From: Scenedesmus sp. ARA3
Taxonomy: Eukaryota; Chlorophyta; Chlorophyceae; Sphaeropleales; Scenedesmaceae
Direction: 5' to 3'
Length of the DNA: 14,425 nucleotides
Assembly (NCBI GenBank): GCA_004335835.1
Contig: RWJK01000458.1
Coordinates: 1 to 14,425 of the forward strand
Of this stretch, positions 9,482 to 14,425 are shown in pieces. Position 1 is the stretch's first letter, and each line of letters starts with the position of its first letter. Under the pieces are notes generated by a model. That model was not told where the DNA came from. It ran no database searches and saw only the letters and a list, made by a program, of their open reading frames with translations. A program made the translations under genes and the position numbers.

Positions 9482-9701
9482 GCTCGGATCTGCGGCGTGC
9501 TGCGCGAGTTGCGCCTGGTGGGCTCTGGCGTGCTGCCGTCAGCTGGCGATGTTATATCTGATCGCTGGCAATATGCATGGGCTGTTGTGTGCGTGCTTGC
9601 GCGGCGCAGAGTCCTGCGAGGGAGTGAGATGTGTCGGTGTCTGAATTGAGCTCCTCGCAACATGCTGGACGCTTCTTGAGCGCGCCTTAAAAGGCGGGCG
9701 G

Positions 9702-9743
9702 CTGGGGTTTGCAGGAGAGGCATTGGGGTTTGCAGGAAAGGCT
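9702..9743 (+). repeat. 21-bp tandem duplication
   Basis: TGGGGTTTGCAGGAGAGGCAT is followed at once by a copy differing by one or two bases (GGAAAGGC in place of GGAGAGGC). It is a minor replication-slippage duplication in the 3' UTR. Confidence 0.6.
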
Positions 9744-11165
9744 CAAGTGAATGCATGCTGGAGGTCGGCTGGGCTGCTCTTGCAGGGCCAGCATAGCTGC
9801 TGTGTGTGTGGTGTGTGCTGCTGGGGAGATCAAGCCTCGGCTTTTGTATCCAGCACTTGGCAGGCGCGGGCAGCGTAGCAGGAGCTATAAGACGACAGCT
9901 GTACATATCTGCCTATCAGATGGTGTGATGACTCGGCTGCTATCACTCTTCTTGCAGCCGTGGGCTGGGTGTGCTGGGCAGTGCTGCGCAAACCTCTCTC
10001 TTGCCTGCTGTCATTTTTTGACAGCGGCAGCGGCGCGGATGGCTGCATGAGGAGGATGAGGAGAAAGGTGTGTTTCTGTTTGTGTGTAGCGTCACGGAGA
10101 AATGCTGCGCTGCTGCTTTTGTTGGGCCTGCGTTCCTCCGTCCGTAATTGCATCCATTCTTTACAGGGCATGCAGGGTTCTGTGGGGTTGTGCGTTTTGT
10201 GGGGTTTTAGGTGCTCTGGGGTTTTAGGTTCTGCGCGCTATGGGGCTACGTCCACTGCTTCGATCTAGGAGGATTGATCGTTGGCAAGGATGATGTATGT
10301 GCATCGGGTGTGATTGTGTATGTGTTTCCATGCCGAACGCACTGACAGAACTCGACACTTGGCGGCGATGGCGACTCGTGTGTGCGTTTGACTCTGTGTA
10401 TGTACGCGTGAATGCGACGCATAGCCTTCATGTAGCTGCATGTGTGTTATGACAGTGTTATAACGCAGGCGCTGGCCGTCCGTGGCGTGCTGTGGCGTGC
10501 TGCTGCATCCTGCACCTGGCCTTGCTAGTGGCCATTTTGTATTCCCAAAGGGATGCGCAGCACTTGCCCCCATGCCGCTGTTATGCAATGCGACCGCTGG
10601 TGTGCGCTGCTGCATGTGAGCATGCTGCTGCGCTCGGCGTATGCGTCGATCGACGCGCTCGCGGGCCTGCGACAGCAGCAGATGCTGCTACAGCAGCATG
10701 CAGGTGTGTTAATCCACCTGACCGGGGTCCGTGTGTGCACTGGTTGATCCTTGGGCATGTGCAGGGGTGTCTGTGTTTGTGTGTGCTAGCGGCTGTTGAA
10801 GCTCCCAGGCCGGCCGCTGTGCAGACGCAATACGCCAGGAAAGGAAGGGGATACCACCCTTTCGTTGTGCACGGAGGTGCTGCGTGACTGACATTGTGAA
10901 CTTGTGAGCAGCACCCCGCTGTATGCATTCGTCCCTCATTTTGTGCTGCTGCTGCTGCTCTGTTGCGGCGCTGCTGCTGTGACCGGGCACGGCTGATCCA
11001 GCGGCCAGGGTCCGAGTCGATTGCGATGGTTGGGGGGTTTGTGTGTCTGCGATTGCTGGGGTGGCGTCGTCAGATTGTACTCTTTGATACATGCAGCGTA
11101 ACTATGCCTAGTAGTTACACTGGCATGGCATATGCAACTGAGGTAGCCTGCTTCTGGTGTGTGCA

Positions 11166-11186
11166 CTGAAACCTGTGTGGTTTCAG
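11166..11186 (+). other. 8-bp stem-loop near the 3' UTR end
   Basis: CTGAAACC (11166-11173) pairs exactly with GGTTTCAG (11179-11186) around a TGTGT loop, about 200 nt upstream of the TGTAA signal. It could affect 3' end processing or decay; no direct evidence for that. Confidence 0.45.
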
Positions 11187-11388
11187 ACATGCCTGGGCCT
11201 TTCCTGCGCAGCTGTGAGCAGAGGCATGTTACATGCGACTGCTCCAGTGACGCGGGGTTGTTATGTTTCTTGTTATGACGGCAGTTTGGTGTTTGTACGT
11301 GTTGTTGGTGAGTTTGTGGTGTCGCTGTGCCGGGGCGGTGCCCTGTGTGGTTGTTGCAGGAGGTTGTTGCTTGCTTCTCAGGTACTTT

Positions 11389-11393
11389 TGTAA
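11389..11393 (+). terminator. TGTAA poly(A) signal
   Basis: TGTAA is the standard nuclear poly(A) signal of chlorophycean algae, with cleavage usually 10-20 nt downstream, here about 11403-11413. A hand scan found this as the only + strand TGTAA in the window. It coincides with the end of the G/T-rich bias, which supports it as the real 3' end of the upstream transcript. Confidence 0.65.
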
Positions 11394-11405
11394 CACAACA
11401 TCTTT

Positions 11406-11719
11406 CTCGTGTGAAACGCTCTCTGAGGCTTGATCTGCTCTGTTGTGCAGTCTACTTGCTCACTAAGAGCAGCAGCATTACCTTCGGTACTACCGAACCC
11501 GGTGCACCGGGTGCAGACCCGTCTGTCGGGCTGCAGAGCTACTGGCACAACCGCTGCGCAGTGTGTGCTGCAGCTCTTCATACTGCGCAGTGTCAGCAGT
11601 GCTGAGCGAACACGTCCCAGCTGTGGCGCTTCTACGCTATAGTAAGTTGCATTCAGCTATTGCAAACTGTCTTTTCTGCAACCTTGAACACCGTATCAAG
11701 AGTGGCTGTGGTGCTGCAA
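11406..11719. promoter_or_regulatory. Short intergenic / putative promoter region
   Basis: The G/T skew is gone here, and no convincing coding frame or TATA box is visible. Its clearest feature is the pair of abutting palindromes at 11483-11511. A near-direct repeat of CTGCGCAGTGT appears at about 11553 and 11582. It most likely holds the promoter and 5' UTR of the gene proposed at 11720. Confidence 0.35.
11483..11511. promoter_or_regulatory. Two abutting perfect palindromes
   Basis: TTCGGT-ACT-ACCGAA (11483-11497) is a perfect 6-bp inverted repeat with a 3-nt centre. It is followed without a gap by CCCGGTGCACCGGG (11498-11511), a perfect 14-bp palindrome. They lie 90-120 bp after the poly(A) signal and about 210 bp before the proposed downstream start codon. 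They could bind dimeric transcription factors or mark a boundary. Confidence 0.6.
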
Positions 11720-13960
11720 ATGGCGCCCGCTTCACAATCATTGTGTCTGGCAGAGAGTAGATGTTGTGGAAGATATTTGCGTCGCACACTGCCAGGCAGC
11801 GCCGCAGGTGCTGTCAGTGCCTAAGGTCCTGTTGACTCCCCTTAACTTCTGCCACACCCCTTGTAGCTGAGGGGTAAACGGTGGAAGTTAGTGATTCTGC
11901 TTGCACAGCTGTGGTGTACATGGTCTAAAGGGGCCAAATCAACATAGTGGGAAAACAAACTTCTGCTAACTCCCAACTTCCATGATTTTGGGGTCTCCCA
12001 GTTGGTTTTACCTCCTAACTTTCCCTTAAAAGCCTTATTTCAGGAATTTAGGGGATTTTAAAGGGAAGTTAGTGACACAAGCCAGGAAGTTAGTAGTTGC
12101 CAAGCCACTAGTGTTGTTTGACATCAATTTTAGGGCGCAGACACCCCAAGGACAGGGCCCAGGGGGCCTGTGGCAGTTACAGGTGCCCTGTCCATGTCTT
12201 CAGCAGCTAACTCCCCTAACCCCTTGGCTGTTTGCACTAACTCCCTGCTTTTGCCTTGCCACTAAATCCCACTAGCTCCCAACTTCCCCGGTTTTAACCC
12301 TGCCCACTGGATTTCACCTCCCAACTTCCGCTGATTTCCCACCCTTTTTGGAATATGTTGGAAGTTAGTGGAAGTTAGCACACAGTTATCCCTCTGAAGC
12401 ATGTAGAAATATTTATGTCGTGTTACATTTACTAACTCCCATTGTTTATCCCTCTGCTACAAGGGGTGTGACAGGATTTAAGGGGAGTCAGCGCCCCCTT
12501 CAGTGCCTCTCACTCACAGGGACACTTGTGCATGTCCCTGTTGCAGGCAGCCGTTACGCGGCCATGCAACAAGACTGCTGGTCATCGCTGGGGAATCGCA
12601 TCGTGCGCTGCTTTCTCTCCTTCAACGGGCGATCATACCACGCGTACGCCTGAGCGCCGGGGTTGCTCTTTCAGCAGAACTTCACTGCCCACGACCCACA
12701 ACACGCTCACCCTACATTTGAATATTAACTCTTTTGAATAGCATTACTTTGCTGAATTCAGCACGGCTTGGCGCAGGCTGAAATCGTGTCTCACTAAATT
12801 GGAGCTTCCTGAGGACCACAAGCAGGTACGCACGCACGCGGGCAAACAAACAAGCAACAGAATTGCGCAAACATAGCGCAATTGGGAGCGAGGTTGTGCT
12901 GCAGCAGCTGCTGCAGCGAGTTCGGCTGCAGTCGTGCAGCCGAGCAGCAGCGCTCTTATTCTGCAGCGCTCACCACGCGCAGCGGCCGCTGCCGGACAAG
13001 CAACATTGCCGATGCACATATAATTACATATGTTAACAATGGCGCAGAGCGCGCGGCAGCAAAAGTGGGACCTGTTTTTTCCCCCAGTCGGCAGCCCCTC
13101 ACAAAATTGAACATGTGACCCATGTGGAGGTGCCTCTTTGGTGGGCCTCATAATCCTCAGCTATCTGTCTGCACCAGCAGCAGGCAGCAGCATGCGTCCA
13201 TCACACAGCAACCATCACTGTCATTTCATGGACGGCCCTGCATGCAATGGCAGCAGAGGTAACAAAAGTCAAGCTTGACTGCGCCTGTTGCCCCTTGCAG
13301 GTTGCGCACAGCAGCGCCGGAACCGCGCGCGTCAGCAGGAGTAAAAACATACAGAAATCTGTCTCGCCACGGCAGCAGCCAAAGCGTGCTGTTGTTCTGA
13401 TCAAAGCACAAGTTGCAGGAGAACTCACAGCACCTCAGATGTACGCCGCCCCGGCACCTGCCACACAGCAGCAGCAGCAGCCAGCAGCTGCTGCAGCACC
13501 CAGCAGCACGCACATCAACACGAACACCAACAGCAGCGGCAGCAGCAGCAGCAGCAAGCAGCAGGGCCTAACTGGGTCTAAGCTAGTAATGCACAGGCCG
13601 CCTCCCCGGCTCACCCGGAAACACTTCATGCTTCACCTGGCACCAAAAAAATCACGGCACCTCAAACTCCACAGCAGCAGCAGCAGCATAAAGCCACTCG
13701 GCGCCGCTGCTGCTGCTGCTGCTGCTGCTGCTGCCGCCGCCAAAGCTGGCCGCAGCAACCCAGCAGCAGCAGCAGGCGTTACTTTGCCGCCAGGCGCGCG
13801 TGCTCGTGGGCCGAGCACTCTAACTCATGCTGGCAGCGGTAGCAAGGGCGATGGAAGCGGCAGCAGCACGGCTGCTGCTGCAGCAGCTGCTGCTGCTGCC
13901 ATCACTACTAGTAGTAGGGGCAAGGCACTTGCACTGCAAGCAGCAGCACTGCTGAGCTAG
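11720..13960 (+). CDS. Unrecognised Ala/Gln/Ser-rich protein, 4-exon model
   Basis: Proposed exons are 11720-11807, 12547-12643, 12762-12825 and 13301-13960, ending at TAG 13958-13960, for 302 residues. All junctions are GT-AG and the phases agree. Exon 2 reads SRYAAMQQDCWSSLGNRIVR and on to SFNGRSYH with strong third-position GC, so it is the best supported. Exon 3 reads TAWRRLKSCLTKLELPEDHK, a likely amphipathic helix, before GTACG. Exon 4 follows the pyrimidine-rich acceptor GTTGCCCCTTGCAG and encodes a basic, low-complexity region (poly-Gln, poly-Ser, a 13-Ala run, RPPPRLTRKHFMLHLAPKKS). I do not recognise the family. Exon 1 is weak; ATG 12564 in exon 2 is an alternative start, which would put the transposon upstream of the coding region. 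A shorter intron 3 using an acceptor at 13177 is also in phase. The in-frame TAG may not be the true end. Confidence 0.4.
11815..11822. repeat. Target-site duplication, left copy
   Basis: CAGTGCCT directly precedes the left terminal inverted repeat and is repeated at 12501-12508 directly after the right one. One more T matches on the left of both copies (TCAGTGCCT), so the duplication may be 8 or 9 bp. Confidence 0.8.
11823..11892 (+). repeat. Left terminal inverted repeat of the MITE
   Basis: The 70-bp arm starts AAGGTCCTGTTGACTCCCCT and ends in GGAAGTTAGT. The first ten bases are less conserved between arms than the next 35. Confidence 0.85.
12431..12500 (-). repeat. Right terminal inverted repeat of the MITE
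   Basis: Read on the minus strand it starts AAGGGGGCGCTGACTCCCCT and ends GGGAGTTAGT, matching the left arm at about 81%. Confidence 0.85.
12501..12508. repeat. Target-site duplication, right copy
   Basis: CAGTGCCT, identical to 11815-11822, directly follows the right terminal inverted repeat. The perfect match suggests a fairly recent insertion, although the two TIRs differ by about 19%, perhaps because the element family itself is asymmetric. Confidence 0.8.
12861..12943 (+). repeat. Cluster of three strong palindromes in intron 3
   Basis: In 83 bp there are AATTGCGC/GCGCAATT (12861-12868 and 12876-12883, 7-nt loop), a perfect 20-bp palindrome of CAG/CTG units (12898-12917), and TCGGCTGCA/TGCAGCCGA (12922-12930 and 12935-12943, GTCG loop). 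All three are perfect. The region falls between exons 3 and 4 of the downstream gene model. It may be a structured intron, a small-RNA precursor or slippage-prone DNA. Confidence 0.65.
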
Positions 13961-14134
13961 CCACAGCAGCAGCAGCAGCAGCAGCAGCTCGTTGTGGAGC
14001 TGGCATCTGAGGCCCTGAGCATGGAACTTGCTCCCTCTATTACAACTGCCCTTGCATTACAAGCAGCAGCACTGCCAAGCCAGCAGCAGCAGCAGCAGCA
14101 GCAGCCGCAGCAGCAGCACCATGTGGAGCCGGCA
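13925..14134 (+). repeat. Tandem in-frame coding repeat around the TAG
   Basis: Two units share ALALQAAAL, a serine, eight CAG codons and a tail VELASEALSM or VEPASEPLSM. Unit 1 starts at 13925 and unit 2 at 14048. The CAG tracts (13964-13987 and 14081-14104) both have exactly eight codons. Unit 1 contains an extra TAG CCA before its CAG tract, and unit 2 an extra CCG CAG CAG CAG after it. All length differences are multiples of three. Confidence 0.7.
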
Positions 14135-14217
14135 TCTGAGCCCCTGAGCATGATGCCACTTGCTGCAACGCGGCAGCTGACACTGCTGCTGGCGCAGCGC
14201 CGGATTGCCCTGGCTCT

Positions 14218-14256
<39 letters not shown>

Positions 14257-14364
14257 GCAGCAGCAGCGGCAGCAGCATGTGCACGACATAGCCTTACTTG
14301 AAGCGTTGCTGCTGGAGCGGCAAGCCAGCTCTGGCCTGAACAACAGCTGCGGCAGCAGCACGAG

Positions 14365-14425
<61 letters not shown>
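13961..14425 (+). CDS. In-frame continuation after TAG, Gln-rich, runs off the window
   Basis: The frame of exon 4 of the downstream gene stays open for 155 codons after TAG 13958-13960 and leaves the window still open. It encodes alternating Gln runs and short helical segments: LVVELASEALSMELAPSITT, then RQLTLLLAQRRIALAL before 12 Gln, then HVHDIALLEALLLERQASSG, then 20 Gln. The charged and hydrophobic segments look protein-like rather than UTR-like. It may be the true continuation of the gene (TAG read through, spliced out, or a nonsense change from CAG), or an untranslated decayed repeat. CAG-repeat DNA opens all frames easily, so confidence is modest. Confidence 0.4.
14219..14272 (+). repeat. 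CAG tract with CGG interruptions
   Basis: Twelve pure CAG codons (14219-14254) are followed by CGG, three CAG, CGG and two CAG. The interruptions encode Arg in the Gln run. Confidence 0.9.
14366..14425 (+). repeat. Uninterrupted (CAG)20 reaching the window edge
   Basis: Sixty bases of pure CAG end at the last base of the window, so the true length is unknown. In the proposed frame it encodes at least 20 glutamines. Window or contig ends often fall in such tracts. Confidence 0.95.

Larger units (their letters stand above)
4204..11405 (+). other. Giant G/T-rich 3' UTR (proposed) of the zinc-finger gene
   Basis: After the stop codon, about 7.2 kb holds no convincing gene on either strand. The + strand is persistently rich in G and T (TGTG, GTGTGC and GCTGCTG motifs) and poor in A, the bias typical of green-algal 3' UTRs. 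The bias starts near 4310 and ends around 11390, where the only + strand TGTAA of the window lies. Open frames in it (for example 6715-7386 +, 223 codons) show no third-position GC preference, no domain, and Cys/Ala/Arg-rich random composition. Alternatives are a shorter 3' UTR ending at a non-canonical signal, followed by one or more unannotated + strand non-coding transcripts. Confidence 0.5.
11823..12500. mobile_element. Non-autonomous DNA transposon (MITE), 678 bp
   Basis: The left end 11823-11892 matches the reverse complement of 12431-12500 at 57 of 70 positions. Both ends begin AAGG and share TGACTCCCCTTAA and CACACCCCTTGTAGC. The copies of CAGTGCCT flank it as a target-site duplication. 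The interior has no long open frame but repeats GGAAGTTAGTG and its complement CTAACTCCC in both orientations, so it is AT-richer than its surroundings. An 8-bp duplication suggests hAT; a 9-bp one with 70-bp TIRs would suit a Mutator-like element. In the gene model it sits inside intron 1 of the downstream gene, 15 bp after the donor. Confidence 0.88.

Noticed and set aside
12526..12741. Alternative 71-codon frame across exons 2-3 of the downstream gene
   Set aside because: It has poor third-position GC compared with the frame encoding SRYAAMQQDCW, and it ends at a TAG that would block continuation into exon 3.
13259..13300. 42-nt intron between GTAACA and TTGCAG
   Set aside because: It looks intron-like and keeps frame, but is very short. 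The same acceptor is better explained as the end of a 475-nt intron starting at 12826.
13958..13960. TAG reassigned to glutamine in the nuclear code
   Set aside because: Some green algae outside this group do this, but the zinc-finger gene ends cleanly at TAG 4201-4203, and one example is not enough.

Overview
The window reads as nuclear DNA of a green alga, probably Chlorophyceae. The evidence is GC-rich coding DNA full of CAG/GCA triplets (Gln, Ala and Ser runs), short GT-AG introns, strongly G/T-rich sequence downstream of a stop codon, and a TGTAA poly(A) signal. The species cannot be named from the sequence alone. Everything that can be supported as a gene lies on the + strand.

Layout. 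1-616 is gene-free upstream DNA with several perfect inverted repeats, followed by a TATA-like box near 619. 753-4203 is a six-exon gene for a plant-type RR-TZF tandem CCCH zinc-finger protein of 675 residues, expected to bind RNA; its C-terminal 70% is a low-complexity Ala/Gln/Ser region. 4204 to about 11405 has no convincing gene on either strand. It stays G/T-rich and A-poor on the + strand until the only + strand TGTAA of the whole window (11389-11393), where the skew stops. I read it as one exceptionally long (about 7.2 kb) 3' UTR of the zinc-finger mRNA. It contains a 34-bp minisatellite of about six copies, several strong hairpins and a TTGAC cluster. About 11406-11719 is a short intergenic or promoter stretch with two abutting palindromes.

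From about 11720 a second + strand gene of unknown function can be modelled as four exons with compatible phases. A 678-bp non-autonomous DNA transposon (81% identical 70-bp terminal inverted repeats, 8-9 bp target-site duplication) sits in its first intron. The last exon is rich in Ala, Gln and Ser. It meets an in-frame TAG at 13958-13960 inside a tandem coding repeat, yet the same frame stays open to the window edge, where it ends in 20 pure CAG codons.

The most unusual points are the giant 3' UTR with strand-specific absence of TGTAA, the three diverged copies of exon or stop boundaries of the zinc-finger gene in its own introns and 3' UTR, the intron-borne MITE, and the in-frame TAG in a poly-Q repeat. 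Gene models come from reading splice signals and phase by eye; no transcript data were available.
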